Shown piece by piece: positions 1 to 9,616 of a stretch of 64,000 nt of DNA. This DNA is from Variovorax sp. S12S4 (lineage in GTDB: Bacteria > Pseudomonadota > Gammaproteobacteria > Burkholderiales > Burkholderiaceae_C). Every line of letters begins with the position of its first letter. Within the stretch, counting starts at the first letter, position 1. The notes beneath the pieces were generated by a model. That model saw nothing but the letters and a program-made list of their open reading frames with translations. It ran no database searches and was not told where the DNA came from. The DNA lies in the NCBI RefSeq assembly GCF_023195515.1, contig NZ_JALPKR020000002.1:558001-622000 (forward strand). The letters run 5' to 3'. The translations under genes were made by a program, and so were the position numbers.

Positions 1-234
1 CGGCGGCATCAACAAGTCACGAATCATTTTGCGCTTCGCCACTACTATTTACAGAACGCGAGACACCGACTGCCTATTAACTATTTTATTCAAGATAGAT
101 ACATTGCAGACCCACTCGAAAATGCGAACTCGATAACTGAATGGCCGATCATTATGACTGCCCGAAGAAGCGAGATTCCGGGTGTATCGAGCAGCTTGGC
201 GAAAGCTAAGGATGTTGTGCAAAACTTCCTGTAA
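1..234 (+). CDS. C-terminal fragment of an unidentified protein, low GC
   Basis: The frame is open from the first base to a TAA at 232-234, giving the last 77 residues of a protein whose start lies outside the window. The peptide is rich in Arg, His, Tyr and Asn (for example LRHYYLQNARHRLPI) and has no motif I can assign with confidence. The RHYY..N pattern is reminiscent of the C-terminal part of some family 2 glycosyltransferases, but that is a guess. By my count the stretch is about 46 percent GC, far below everything to its right, and it uses codons such as AAT, ATT and TTA that are rare in the neighbours. It faces the 3' end of the tRNA-Ser gene. Foreign origin is an inference from base composition. 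Confidence 0.5.
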   Translation, partial: RRHQQVTNHFALRHYYLQNARHRLPINYFIQDRYIADPLENANSITEWPIIMTARRSEIPGVSSSLAKAKDVVQNFL

Positions 235-250
235 GCCGAAAGGATGGCAG

Positions 251-277
251 AAATAAAAAAGCGCCTCAAAAGGCGCT
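251..277 (-). terminator. Rho-independent terminator of tRNA-Ser
   Basis: On the minus strand, just past the CCA end of the tRNA, an AGCGCCT/AGGCGCT stem (positions 260-277) with a 4-base loop is followed by a run of T (251-259). It ends the tRNA-Ser transcript. Read from the plus strand, the A-run precedes the stem and a shorter T tract follows, so it may also act weakly on the partial gene that stops at 234. Confidence 0.75.
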
Positions 278-284
278 CTTTTAC

Positions 285-374
285 TGGAGGAGAGGGAGGG
301 ATTCGAACCCTCGGTACTATCGCTAGTACGCCTGATTTCGAGTCAGGTACATTCGACCACTCTGCCACCTCTCC
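285..374 (-). tRNA. tRNA-Ser (anticodon CGA)
   Basis: The minus strand folds as a class II tRNA of 90 nucleotides. The acceptor stem GGAGAGG pairs with CCTCTCC, the anticodon arm CCTGA-CTCGAAA-TCAGG carries anticodon CGA, the long variable arm (GTACTAGCGATAGTAC) is typical of serine tRNAs, and the T arm contains GGGTTCGAATCCC. The CCA end is encoded (285-287), and the discriminator base reads U. It decodes UCG. It lies 59 bases from the 3' end of serS, whose product charges it, and it has its own terminator. Confidence 0.95.
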
Positions 375-433
375 GGTGCTGTCGAGCCTGCGATTCTAGC
401 AGACAAAAACGGGGGTTTAAAGCCCCGGGCGCG

Positions 434-1774
<1,341 letters not shown>

Positions 1775-1822
1775 TTAGGCGGGCGTAGTATCTCGGCCTC
1801 AACAACCAAAGGGGAAACAACA

Positions 1823-2224
1823 ATGCAAGCCTATCTGACATTCAACGGCAACGCCGCCGAAGCACTGGCCTTCTACGCGAAGGCGCTGGGCGGCAAGGTC
1901 ATCTTCAGCATGACCTTCGGCGAAAGCCCCATGGGCGCTGAAACGCCCGGTGCCTACAAGGGCAAGATCATGCACGCCACGCTGGAAGCCCGCGGCCACC
2001 AGCTGATGGCTTCCGACATGCCGCCGGGCATGGCGTTCGAAGGCTACAAGGGGTTTTCGCTCTCGGTGCAGGGCGACAACGTGGACGAAGGAAAGAAGCT
2101 CTTCGAAGCGCTGGCCGAGGGCGGCGAGGTCACGATGCCCTACGGCCCGCAGTTCTGGGCCGTCGGCTTCGGCATGCTCACCGACAAGTTCGGGGTGTCG
2201 TGGATGGTGAACTGCGAGAAGTAA
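1823..2224 (+). CDS. VOC (glyoxalase/bleomycin-resistance fold) family protein, PhnB-like
   Basis: A 133-residue cytoplasmic protein of the vicinal-oxygen-chelate fold, PhnB/3-demethylubiquinone methyltransferase-like subgroup. It opens with MQAYLTFNGNAAEALAFY, the typical first beta-alpha unit, and carries the second half-repeat around GFSLSVQGDN and the C-terminal GVSWMVN strand. Such proteins bind a metal or small molecule, and the substrate of this subgroup is unknown. The ATG at 1823 follows a purine-rich GGGGAAAC. The same frame is open far upstream because it lies antisense to serS, but that extension is not coding. It is transcribed divergently from serS. Confidence 0.85.
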   Translation: MQAYLTFNGNAAEALAFYAKALGGKVIFSMTFGESPMGAETPGAYKGKIMHATLEARGHQLMASDMPPGMAFEGYKGFSLSVQGDNVDEGKKLFEALAEGGEVTMPYGPQFWAVGFGMLTDKFGVSWMVNCEK

Positions 2225-2239
2225 GCCGGAGCTGCGCCG

Positions 2240-3202
2240 TCAGCCGACCGTAGCCGCATCGACATTGGCGCCGCAGACGATCAGGCACACCTTCTCGCCC
2301 TCGCGCGGTACGTAGGCGCCGGTTTGCAGCGCCGCCAACGGCAGCGCGGCGGCGGGTTCCACGGCCAGCTTCAGCTCCTTCCACAGCCACTGCTGGGCGG
2401 CGCGGATGGACTCGTCGGACAGCAGCAGCGCGTCCTGCACGTATTTCTGGGTAATTTCCCAGGAAATGGCGCCAATGCGCCGCGCGCCGAGCGAATCGGC
2501 GGCAATGCCACCCACATCGACGTCGACTGGCTCGCCGGCCTGGCGGGCGCGGAACAGCGTCGGCGCTTTTTCGGGCTCCAACGCCACCACGCGGGCGCGC
2601 TGTTCGAACCAGCCGGCCAGGCCGCCGATCAGGCCGCCGCCGCCCACGCTCACCAACACTGAATCTGGCAGGCCGCCCTGCGCTTCGATTTCGACGCCCA
2701 GCGTGCCTGCGCCGGCCACGACTTCGGGCTGGTCGTAGGCATGGGTGAGCAAGGCGCCGCTTTCCTTCTGGCGCACGAGGCAGGCGGCCAGCGCGTCTGG
2801 GTACAGCTCGCCGACGACGACCACCTCGGCACCCAGCGCACGCAGCCGGGCGCGCTTGGCTTCGGGCGAGACGCCGGGCAGGAACACCTGGCAGCGCACG
2901 CCCAGCGCCTTGGCCGCCGCCGCGGTCGCGATGCCGGCATTGCCGCCGGACGCTACGACCACGCCGCTTTCGGGAATGCCGTTGGCCAGCAGGCGGTTCA
3001 TCATGCCGCGCGCCTTGAAGCTGCCGCTCACCTGCATGTGCTCGAGCTTGAGCCACACCTCCACACCCGGCACCTCGATGCCGAAAGTGGAGGCCGGCAG
3101 CTTCCAGAGCGGGGTTTCGCGCAGAAAGTGGGCGGCACCCTCGCGCAGCCTGCGGGAGGCGCTCTCGGTTTCAAGGCGCCAGTTGGTCGTTTGATTGTTC
3201 AA
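2240..3202 (-). CDS. Threonine/serine dehydratase (PLP fold type II)
   Basis: A 320-residue PLP-dependent enzyme of the tryptophan-synthase-beta fold, probably deaminating threonine or serine to the 2-oxo acid and ammonia. GSFKARG (60-66) holds the Schiff-base lysine (K63). ASGGNAG (84-90) is the serine/glycine loop, and VGGGGLIGG near 190 binds the PLP phosphate. The length fits catabolic dehydratases without the C-terminal ACT regulatory domain of IlvA, so isoleucine feedback is not expected. The start overlaps the 3' end of ispH by 32 bases, so it is probably translated from the fkpB-ispH transcript. The exact amino-acid specificity is not visible. Confidence 0.88.
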   Translation of the reverse strand: MNNQTTNWRLETESASRRLREGAAHFLRETPLWKLPASTFGIEVPGVEVWLKLEHMQVSGSFKARGMMNRLLANGIPESGVVVASGGNAGIATAAAAKALGVRCQVFLPGVSPEAKRARLRALGAEVVVVGELYPDALAACLVRQKESGALLTHAYDQPEVVAGAGTLGVEIEAQGGLPDSVLVSVGGGGLIGGLAGWFEQRARVVALEPEKAPTLFRARQAGEPVDVDVGGIAADSLGARRIGAISWEITQKYVQDALLLSDESIRAAQQWLWKELKLAVEPAAALPLAALQTGAYVPREGEKVCLIVCGANVDAATVG

Positions 3203-4166
3203 GAGATGTGTCCCGGGGAGGAATGTCGTCGAGCTTGAGGCCCTTGGGGAGCGGAAACTTGATGGTTTCCTCGATGCCGTCCATCTTGCGGACCGACACC
3301 GCGCCGAGCGCCCTCACGCGTTCGATCACCTCGCGCACCAGCACTTCGGGGGCCGAGGCGCCGGCCGTGAGGCCTACCCGGGTCTTGCCCTCGAACCATT
3401 CCGGCTTGAGCTCTTCGGCCGAATCGACCATGTAGCTTTCGGTGCCGAGGCGCTGTGCCAGTTCGCGCAGCCGGTTGCTGTTGGAGCTGGTGGGGCTGCC
3501 GACCACGATCACCAAGTCGACCTGGGGGCTCAGTATCTTCACCGCGTCTTGCCGATTTTGCGTGGCGTAGCAGATGTCTTGCTGCTTGGGCTCGCGCACC
3601 ATCGGAAAGCGCGCGCACACGGCAGCCGCGATTTCGGCGGCGTCGTCCACGCTGAGCGTGGTCTGCGTCACGACGGCAAGTTTTTCGGTCTGCGCGGGCG
3701 ACACCGTTGCCACGTCTTCCACGTCTTCGACCAGGTGAATGCCGCTCGAGAGCTGGCCCATGGTGCCTTCGACCTCGGGGTGCCCCTTGTGGCCGATCAT
3801 GATGAACTCGTAGCCTTCCTTGGCGAGCTTGGCCACCTCGACGTGCACCTTGGTCACCAGCGGGCAGGTGGCGTCGAAAACGTCGAAGCCGCGGTCGCGC
3901 GCCTCTTGCTGCACCGCCTTGCTCACGCCATGGGCGCTGAACACCAGCGTCGCGCCGGGCGGCACGTCGGCCAAGTCTTCGATGAAGATGGCACCCTTGG
4001 CCTTGAGCTCGTTCACCACATAGGTGTTGTGCACGATCTCGTGGCGCACGTAGATGGGCGCGCCAAACTTGGCCAGAGCGCGCTCGACGATTTCAATGGC
4101 GCGGTCCACGCCGGCGCAAAAGCCGCGCGGCTCGGCAAGAACGACTTCTTCGAGGCCCTTGTTCAT
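3171..4166 (-). CDS. ispH: 4-hydroxy-3-methylbut-2-enyl diphosphate reductase
   Basis: Final enzyme of the MEP isoprenoid pathway, a [4Fe-4S] reductase that converts HMBPP to IPP and DMAPP. The 331 residues show the three cluster cysteines C17 (RGFCAG), C101 (DATCPLV) and C199 ([10 protein letters not shown]) and the proton-donor glutamate region GHPEVEGT (E131). The start [16 protein letters not shown] matches the family, and an open frame extending upstream antisense to nothing useful was discarded. Its ATG overlaps the stop of fkpB by 4 bases. The fkpB-ispH pair is a conserved proteobacterial linkage. Confidence 0.97.
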   Translation of the reverse strand: MNKGLEEVVLAEPRGFCAGVDRAIEIVERALAKFGAPIYVRHEIVHNTYVVNELKAKGAIFIEDLADVPPGATLVFSAHGVSKAVQQEARDRGFDVFDATCPLVTKVHVEVAKLAKEGYEFIMIGHKGHPEVEGTMGQLSSGIHLVEDVEDVATVSPAQTEKLAVVTQTTLSVDDAAEIAAAVCARFPMVREPKQQDICYATQNRQDAVKILSPQVDLVIVVGSPTSSNSNRLRELAQRLGTESYMVDSAEELKPEWFEGKTRVGLTAGASAPEVLVREVIERVRALGAVSVRKMDGIEETIKFPLPKGLKLDDIPPRDTSLEQSNDQLAP

Positions 4167-4633
4167 AGAACTCCGATCAGCCGCACCTCGAAGGTCACGG
4201 GCTGCCCGGCCAGCGGGTGATTGAAGTCGAAGCGCACCGCGGTTTCGTTCGATTCGACCACCGCGCCGGCGTAGCTGCCCGAGCCGTCGGGCGTGGGGAA
4301 CTGCACCACGTCGCCGACCGCATATTGCTCGTCGGGGTCGCCCATCTGGGCCAGCAGCTTCCTGGCCACCCATTGCTGCATTTCGGGGTTGCGCTCGCCA
4401 AAAGCCTCGCCGGCGGGCAGCTCGAAGGTGGCGTGCGTGCCCTCTTCCAGGCCCATGAGCCGCTGCTCCATGGCGGGCGAAAGCTCGCCGGTGCCCAGCG
4501 ACAGGGTGGCGGGCTTGTCGGCGAAAGTGTTGATGATGTCGCCCGCCGGACCGGCCAGCCGGTAATGCAGGGTAAGGAACGAGCCGGAAGTCACGACGTG
4601 GGACATGGGTGCAGCGGAGATAGGCAAAGACAA
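4163..4633 (-). CDS. fkpB: FKBP-type peptidyl-prolyl isomerase, SlpA/FkpB family
   Basis: A 156-residue cytoplasmic FKBP with an inserted IF domain, of the SlyD/SlpA type. [10 protein letters not shown] is the first FKBP strand, [16 protein letters not shown] the conserved flap, and [19 protein letters not shown] the start of the IF insert. There is no His-rich SlyD tail, which places it with SlpA/FkpB. A second ATG at 4606 (MSHVVTSG) gives the more typical N terminus and could be the true start. Upstream at about 4662-4668 the minus strand has a TTAAAAT -10-like box. It is the first gene of the fkpB-ispH-dehydratase run. Confidence 0.93.
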   Translation of the reverse strand: MSLPISAAPMSHVVTSGSFLTLHYRLAGPAGDIINTFADKPATLSLGTGELSPAMEQRLMGLEEGTHATFELPAGEAFGERNPEMQQWVARKLLAQMGDPDEQYAVGDVVQFPTPDGSGSYAGAVVESNETAVRFDFNHPLAGQPVTFEVRLIGVL

Positions 4634-4715
4634 GGTGGGTGTCCCGATAAACTGGACTGCATTTTAAGGAGCCGGGGCTTCCGCCTGCTCTTTCAAGGTT
4701 TCACCCAGGTTTTCA

Positions 4716-5393
4716 ATGGCATTCAAGGATCTCCCCGTCCACGCCCGCCCGCGCGAAAAGCTCATCGCGCGAGGTGCCGCCGCGCTGGCCGACGCCGAAC
4801 TGCTGGCGTTGCTGCTGCGCACGGGCGTTGCCGGAAAAAACGTGCTCCAGCTGGCCCAGGAACTGCTCGACCACTTCGGCGGCCTTTCGGGGCTGTTGCA
4901 GGCGGGCGCCGACGACCTGAAGGTGATCAAGGGCATGGGCGGCGATGCCAAGCGCGCCGAGCTCATTGCGGTGCTCGAACTGGCACGCCGCGCCATGGCT
5001 GAGCGGCTGAAGGAGCGTGCGGTTTTCGATTCGCCCGGGGCCGTGAAGGAATACCTGCAGATGCACATCGGCTCGCGCCCGTACGAGGTATTTGCGGTGC
5101 TGTTTCTCGATGCGCAGCACCGGCTGATCGTGCTCGAAGAACTGTTTCGCGGAACGCTCGCGCAAACGAGCGTCTACCCACGCGAGGTGGTCATGCGCGC
5201 GCTGCACCACAACGCCGCGGCCGTGGTGCTTTCGCACAACCACCCGAGCGGCAGCATCGAGCCCTCGCGCGCCGACGAATCCCTGACGCAAACGCTCAGG
5301 GCGGCGCTTTCATTGATCGACGTGCGCGTGCTCGACCACGTGATCGTCAGCGCCGGCCAGAGCTTTTCAATGGCCGAGAAAGGGCTGCTCTGA
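4716..5393 (+). CDS. radC: RadC family JAB-domain protein
   Basis: A 225-residue RadC-type protein. An N-terminal helix-hairpin-helix-like region (about 25-90, including IKGMGGDAK) precedes a JAB/MPN+ metalloprotease-like domain with [14 protein letters not shown] (H174, H176, D187), the Zn ligand set of the family. Despite its name, a role in recombination repair is not established, and the biochemical function is unknown. It is divergent from fkpB and overlaps the next gene by one base (TGATG). Confidence 0.94.
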   Translation: MAFKDLPVHARPREKLIARGAAALADAELLALLLRTGVAGKNVLQLAQELLDHFGGLSGLLQAGADDLKVIKGMGGDAKRAELIAVLELARRAMAERLKERAVFDSPGAVKEYLQMHIGSRPYEVFAVLFLDAQHRLIVLEELFRGTLAQTSVYPREVVMRALHHNAAAVVLSHNHPSGSIEPSRADESLTQTLRAALSLIDVRVLDHVIVSAGQSFSMAEKGLL

Positions 5394-6052
5394 TGGCTTC
5401 GCGCACACCGCCCATCAAGAACTTGGCCGACCTGAAGCAGGTGCAGCGCGCGCTGGCCGAAACCCGCGAGCGCGAAGCGGCTGCGGCAGCCGCCAAGGCC
5501 GCGGCCGAGCGCAAGCGCGCGGCCGAAAAAGACCTGTTCACGCGCGCCATCGGCGCTACGGAGCCGCTTCGCCGCAAGGCGGCCGTGGTGCCGCTCGCGC
5601 CGGAGCCGCCCGCGCCCATCCCCGTGCAGCACCAGCTCGACGAACAGCGCGTGCTGCGCGAATCGCTTTCCGACGAGTTCGACGTAACCACCCTGCTCGA
5701 CGTCGACGACGCCATGAGCTTTCGCCGGCCGGGCATCGGCACCGACGTGACCGCGCGGCTGCGCAAGGGCGACTGGAGCATTCAGGCGCAAATCGACCTG
5801 CACGGGCTGCGCAGCGATGAAGCGCGCGAGGCGCTCGGCGGGTTCATTCGCAACGCCTACAAGCAGGGCCTGCGCTGCGTGCGCGTGGTGCACGGCAAGG
5901 GGCTGGGATCGCCCGGCAAGCAGCCGGTGCTCAAGACCAAGGCGCAGCGCTGGCTCATCCAGAAGAACGAGGTGCTGGCCTTCGTGCAGGCCAAGCCCGC
6001 GGAGGGCGGCGCAGGCGCGCTGGTGGTGCTTTTAGCGCCAGCGCGGCGCTGA
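5393..6052 (+). CDS. Smr/MutS-family domain protein
   Basis: A 219-residue protein with an N-terminal, charged, Ala/Glu/Lys-rich region (about 10-60, probably helical) and a C-terminal Smr domain. The Smr signature IDLHGLRSDEAREAL (about 131-145) and the later VVHGKGLGSPG motif are both present. Stand-alone Smr proteins of this kind are thought to be endonucleases acting on RNA or branched DNA, and some bind stalled ribosomes. Its ATG overlaps the radC stop, so the two are translationally coupled. It converges with the flavoprotein gene 19 bases away. Confidence 0.93.
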   Translation: MASRTPPIKNLADLKQVQRALAETREREAAAAAAKAAAERKRAAEKDLFTRAIGATEPLRRKAAVVPLAPEPPAPIPVQHQLDEQRVLRESLSDEFDVTTLLDVDDAMSFRRPGIGTDVTARLRKGDWSIQAQIDLHGLRSDEAREALGGFIRNAYKQGLRCVRVVHGKGLGSPGKQPVLKTKAQRWLIQKNEVLAFVQAKPAEGGAGALVVLLAPARR

Positions 6053-6071
6053 GGCTGAATTGCCCGGCGGC

Positions 6072-7295
6072 TTACGCCAAGTGATTCTTCAGCGGAACAG
6101 ACGCATCCGCCACCGCCGCTGCATCCGGATTGCGCCCTGCTTCGAGCAGCTTGCGGCACATCATGTGATCGACCGGCGCATTGACTGATTCGACGCACAC
6201 CAGCTGTCCATCCACATAGTGGAACAGCGAGAACGCATCGGGCTTGGGCCCGGCGCGCCGCACGCTTGCCAGCCCCGGCGTGCCTTCGGCCGGCATCAGG
6301 CCGACCATCTGCAGCCGCAAGCCGCCCTGGTCAGACCAGAACCACGGCACCACGTCATGCGGCCGAGCGGCGCCGGTCAACGTGGCCACGGCCGTGCGTG
6401 CCTGGTCGTTCGCGTTCTGCACCGACTCGAGCCGCAGCGCGCGGCCTGCGCGCCGATCAGGGAAGCGCGTGCAATCGCCCACTGCGAGCACGTCGGCCGC
6501 GCTGGTCTGCATGTGGCTGTCGACCACAATGCCGTCCGCGCACTCGATGCCCGCGGCCTGCGCCAATGCGGTCTCGGGCACAGCCCCGATGCCGAGCAGC
6601 AGCAGGTCCACCGGCTGCTTCGCGCCGTTGACCTGAATGGACAGCAGCCGATCGCCTTCGACCTCGAACGCACCGGTACGCGCACCAAGCACGATGTCGA
6701 TGCCCGCCGTGCGATGCGTCGCGAGCACATGCGCCGACAGCTCGGGCGACACGGCGCGGCCCAGGAGGCGCGGCGCGCTTTCGATCACCTGCACACGCTT
6801 GCCGAGCGCATTGGCGGTGGCCGCCACTTCGAGCCCGATGAAGCCGCCGCCCAGCACCGTGACCTGCTGGGCTTCAGTCAGCCGCTCGCGCAGGCGATGC
6901 GCCTCGTCGGCGGCGCGCAGGGTTGCGACGTTTTCAAGGCCCGGTTTCAGGTCGGGCATCTGGCGTGCACGGGTGCCGGTGGCCAGCACCAGCCGCTCCC
7001 ATGGCAGGACAGCGCCCGAACGCAGCGTGACCGTGTGCGCCTCGCGGTCGATGGCAACGGCCGCATCGCCCAAGTGCAGCGTGATGCCGGCTTCGCGGTA
7101 CCAGTCGGCGGCCTTGTGCGGCTGCCTGGTCTCCTCGGCGCTCTTGAGAAAAGCCTTGGAAAGCGGCGGCCGGTGGTACGGCTCGCAGGCTTCCTCGCAA
7201 ACCAGGTGCACGCGCGCGCCCTGCCCGGCTTCAGCCAGGCCCGCGCAAAGCTGGGCCGCGGCATGGCCGCCGCCGATGATGACGATTGAATTCAT
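6072..7295 (-). CDS. FAD-dependent ferredoxin/rubredoxin reductase-like protein
   Basis: A 407-residue flavoprotein of the oxygenase-coupled NAD(P)H reductase family (rhodocoxin/putidaredoxin reductase type). The N-terminal FAD-binding Rossmann motif is GGGHAA (8-13), the NAD(P)H-binding motif is GGGFIGLE near 149, and the second FAD motif is around DVLAVGDCTRF. The C-terminal reductase domain has the family's VPWFWSDQ strand. It would pass electrons from NAD(P)H to a small redox partner, but no ferredoxin, P450 or ring dioxygenase lies nearby. The upstream gene, 33 bases away on the same strand, is a truncated globin, which may be its electron acceptor (inference). Confidence 0.93.
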   Translation of the reverse strand: MNSIVIIGGGHAAAQLCAGLAEAGQGARVHLVCEEACEPYHRPPLSKAFLKSAEETRQPHKAADWYREAGITLHLGDAAVAIDREAHTVTLRSGAVLPWERLVLATGTRARQMPDLKPGLENVATLRAADEAHRLRERLTEAQQVTVLGGGFIGLEVAATANALGKRVQVIESAPRLLGRAVSPELSAHVLATHRTAGIDIVLGARTGAFEVEGDRLLSIQVNGAKQPVDLLLLGIGAVPETALAQAAGIECADGIVVDSHMQTSAADVLAVGDCTRFPDRRAGRALRLESVQNANDQARTAVATLTGAARPHDVVPWFWSDQGGLRLQMVGLMPAEGTPGLASVRRAGPKPDAFSLFHYVDGQLVCVESVNAPVDHMMCRKLLEAGRNPDAAAVADASVPLKNHLA

Positions 7296-7328
7296 TGAAG
7301 AGAGTCTCTTTCGGAGTCGTTGTCTGTC

Positions 7329-7751
7329 TTATTGCTCGCCGCGGTTTCGCATCCAGTCCGCTGTCTGGAAGAACGAATCGCGCAGCCTGGCGCGCAACCC
7401 CTCGGGCACGCCGGTTTCACCCATCGCCTGGTCCATGCAGGCCAGCCACTGGTCGCGCTCCTTGATGCCGATGCTGTGCCCGCCAATGCTCTGCGGCAAA
7501 TGGCGCGCACGCAGCATCGGATGGCCGAAGCGGTCGGTGTAGTGCTGCGGGCCGCCGAGCCAGCCGCACAGGAACCAGAAGAGGCGCTGTCGCGCGTTGT
7601 CCAGGCTGATGCCGTGCACCGCGCGCAGCTGTGCATAGGCCGGTTCGAGCTCCATCAGGTCGTAGAAGCGGTCGACCAGCGCCTGCACCTTGGGTTCGCC
7701 GCCGATCCATTCGAACGGGGTGTCGACGGGGGGCTTTTCGTGAATCTGCAT
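7329..7751 (-). CDS. Group II truncated hemoglobin
   Basis: A 140-residue globin-fold protein. Residues expected of group II truncated hemoglobins are present: the B10 tyrosine in RFYDLME, the proximal histidine in RARHLPQSIG and the G8 tryptophan in RDQWLACM. Such globins bind O2 and NO and are usually linked to nitrosative-stress defence or O2 handling. I start it at the ATG at 7751 (MQIHEKPPVDTPF). A longer frame to 7844 adds 31 residues unlike the family. The coding strand contains an intact C6 run (AAG CCC CCC GTC). It is the first gene of a likely two-gene operon with the flavoprotein. Confidence 0.9.
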   Translation of the reverse strand: MQIHEKPPVDTPFEWIGGEPKVQALVDRFYDLMELEPAYAQLRAVHGISLDNARQRLFWFLCGWLGGPQHYTDRFGHPMLRARHLPQSIGGHSIGIKERDQWLACMDQAMGETGVPEGLRARLRDSFFQTADWMRNRGEQ

Positions 7752-7844
7752 GGCGGGAGTATCCCTCCAGCAGCCTCCCAGGCCCGCACGCCGGCTGAAT
7801 TCTCGCGATTCCAGTACCGGCATCAGGACCATTCGGGCACCCAT

Positions 7845-7921
7845 ATGTATATGTCGATTGAGGATTTAATAATCCACGGTTTTATTGATATGGTCCCGTC
7901 CTGTTTTCCAAGGAGAAGAAC
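7845..7921 (+). promoter_or_regulatory. AT-rich promoter/operator region of the amino-acid ABC operon
   Basis: This 77-base gap is much richer in A and T than its surroundings. It contains an inverted repeat GGATT-TAAT-AATCC (7862-7875) and a CATATGTATATG stretch. A weak TTGAGG ... TTTATT pair about 17 bases apart overlaps the repeat. AAGGAG (7910-7915) is a strong ribosome-binding site for the gene at 7922. A regulator binding at the palindrome is an inference. Confidence 0.4.
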
Positions 7922-8749
7922 ATGCGCTTGAACCTCATTGCCGCGGCCCTCGCCGCCTCCGCCCTGCTGACGGGCGTTACCGCCCATGCGGACCAGCTTG
8001 CCGACATCAAGAAAAAAGGCGAACTCGTGGTCGGCGTGCTCGGCACCGACGAACCCGCCACCTTCATCGACCCCAAGACGCGCCAGATCGTCGGCTACGA
8101 AGTCGACCTGGTGAACGCCATCGCCAAGAAGATCGGCGTCAAGCCGGTGCTCAAGCAGATCGCCGTGGCCGCGCGCATCCCTGAGCTGCAGCAGGGCCAC
8201 GTCGACCTGGTGGCTGCGGGCCTCACGCACAACAAGGAGCGCGAGGCGCAGATCGACTTTTCTCTCACCACCTTCGTCACCGGCCAGAAGGCCATCGTGA
8301 AGAAGGACAGCGGCATTACCGACGTGCCGCAGCTCGCCGGCAAGAAGGTGCTGACGATTCGCGGCGGCACGCAGGAGCCGAACATCCGCAAGGCCGTGCC
8401 CACGGCCGAAGTGGTGACCTTCGACACCAGCCAGCAGGCCTTCCAGGCGCTGCAGCAGGGCAAGGGCGTGGGCTATGTGGACGACGAGGCCGCGCTGCTG
8501 CGCAGCTACGCCAAGCTCGGCCCGCAGAAGGCCAAGTACGTGGTGCTCAAGCAGAACCTGAGCACCGAGGCGCTGGCCATCGGCATCAAGAAGGGCGAGA
8601 GCGGCCTGAAGGCGGTGGTGGACGACACGCTGCGCGAACTGGAGAAGTCGGGCGAAGCGCAGAAGATCTTCGTCAAGTGGTATGGGCCGAACACGGCGTC
8701 GGGCTTCCAGACGCGGGACTTCAAGTTCGAGAGCGACAAGATCGACTGA
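7922..8749 (+). CDS. Polar amino-acid ABC transporter substrate-binding protein
   Basis: A 275-residue periplasmic family 3 solute-binding protein. The N-terminal signal peptide is MRLNLIAAALAASALLTGVTAHA, with cleavage after AHA near residue 24. The mature protein opens with the family pattern IKKKGELVVGVLGTDEPATF, followed by GYEVDLVNAIAKKIG and VDLVAAGLTHNKEREAQIDFS. It delivers a polar amino acid or a derivative to the two permeases encoded downstream. The ligand cannot be read from the sequence. A REP pair separates it from the permease genes, which may allow it to be made in excess over them. Confidence 0.93.
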   Translation: MRLNLIAAALAASALLTGVTAHADQLADIKKKGELVVGVLGTDEPATFIDPKTRQIVGYEVDLVNAIAKKIGVKPVLKQIAVAARIPELQQGHVDLVAAGLTHNKEREAQIDFSLTTFVTGQKAIVKKDSGITDVPQLAGKKVLTIRGGTQEPNIRKAVPTAEVVTFDTSQQAFQALQQGKGVGYVDDEAALLRSYAKLGPQKAKYVVLKQNLSTEALAIGIKKGESGLKAVVDDTLRELEKSGEAQKIFVKWYGPNTASGFQTRDFKFESDKID

Positions 8750-8761
8750 CTTCGGGTCTTT

Positions 8762-8872
8762 CTCCTTCCCCCTTTGGGGGAAGGCAGGGATGGGGGCTGA
8801 CAGCTTTCGCACAGGCGCGACGCATTCAGCGCCGTCGTGCCCCCACCCCGACCCTCCCCAGCGGGGAGGGAG
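8762..8872. repeat. Pair of inverted REP-like palindromes
   Basis: Two palindromic units face each other. The left unit (8762-8797) has the hairpin CCTTCCCCC-TTT-GGGGGAAGG followed by AGGGATGGGGGC. The right unit (8839-8872) reads GCCCCCACCCC then the hairpin CCCTCCCC-AGC-GGGGAGGG. The left unit's reverse complement matches the right unit closely, so the whole is an inverted pair that can fold into one long cruciform. It sits between the solute-binding-protein gene and its permease genes, a usual place for REP elements that stabilise upstream mRNA. The last 13 bases of the window match the outer edge of the right unit. Confidence 0.8.
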
Positions 8873-8907
8873 CAAATCCCATTGCGGCGGTGATACTGTC
8901 GCCCCTC

Positions 8908-9603
8908 ATGCCCCTGTTCGACTATTCGCTGCTGCTCACCGGCCAGTACCACGACATGCTGGTCGCGGGCTTGCTGCTCTCGCTGCAGTTGCTGGCGGCC
9001 TCTTTGCTGCTCGCCCTGCCCATCGCATTGGTGGTGGCGCTGCTCCGCCTCTCGCCCGTCGCGCCCCTGCGCTGGCTCGGCTTTGCGTATGTAGAGTCGA
9101 TCCGCAACATTCCGCTGCTCGCGCACATGCTGTTCTGGTACTTCGGCGCGCCCGAGCTGCTGCCCGAAGGCATCAAGCAGTGGCTGTACGCGGGCCATAT
9201 CGAGGCCTACAGCGCGATCATCGCGCTGGCGCTCTACACCGCCGCCTTCATGGCGGAAGACATCCGCAGCGGCATCCGCGCGATTCCCGCGGTGCAGTTC
9301 GAGGCCGGCCGCGCGCTGGGCTTCGGCTTCATGGACACCATGCGCCGGGTGGTGCTGCCGCAAGCGCTTCGGGTGACGGTGCCGCCGCTCATCTCGCAAA
9401 CGCTGAGCCTCTGGAAGAACACATCGATTGCCACGGTGATCGGCGTGGCCGAGCTGATGTACCAGGCCGGGCAGGTCGAGAGCGCAACCTTCCGCAGCTT
9501 CGAGTCGTTCGCGTTCGCGAGCGCGGCGTACCTGACGGTGTCGCTCGCCATCACCGGGCTGGCCACCTGGTACCACCACCGCTTTCCGGTAAGAACCATC
9601 TAG
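8908..9603 (+). CDS. Polar amino-acid ABC transporter permease (first)
   Basis: A 231-residue HisM/GltJ-type inner-membrane permease with about five hydrophobic segments. The EAA loop that contacts the ATPase is visible as [24 protein letters not shown] (first part EAGRALGFGFM). The ATG at 8908 (MPLFDYSLLLTGQYH) gives the standard N terminus. No good ribosome-binding site is seen, perhaps because the preceding sequence is REP-derived. It pairs with the next gene as a heterodimeric permease. Confidence 0.92.
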   Translation: MPLFDYSLLLTGQYHDMLVAGLLLSLQLLAASLLLALPIALVVALLRLSPVAPLRWLGFAYVESIRNIPLLAHMLFWYFGAPELLPEGIKQWLYAGHIEAYSAIIALALYTAAFMAEDIRSGIRAIPAVQFEAGRALGFGFMDTMRRVVLPQALRVTVPPLISQTLSLWKNTSIATVIGVAELMYQAGQVESATFRSFESFAFASAAYLTVSLAITGLATWYHHRFPVRTI

Positions 9604-9616
9604 AGCGGCCGACCAG

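Noticed and set aside
90..368. Minus-strand open frame across the tRNA-Ser gene
   Set aside because: It runs through the tRNA and its terminator and has no protein resemblance.
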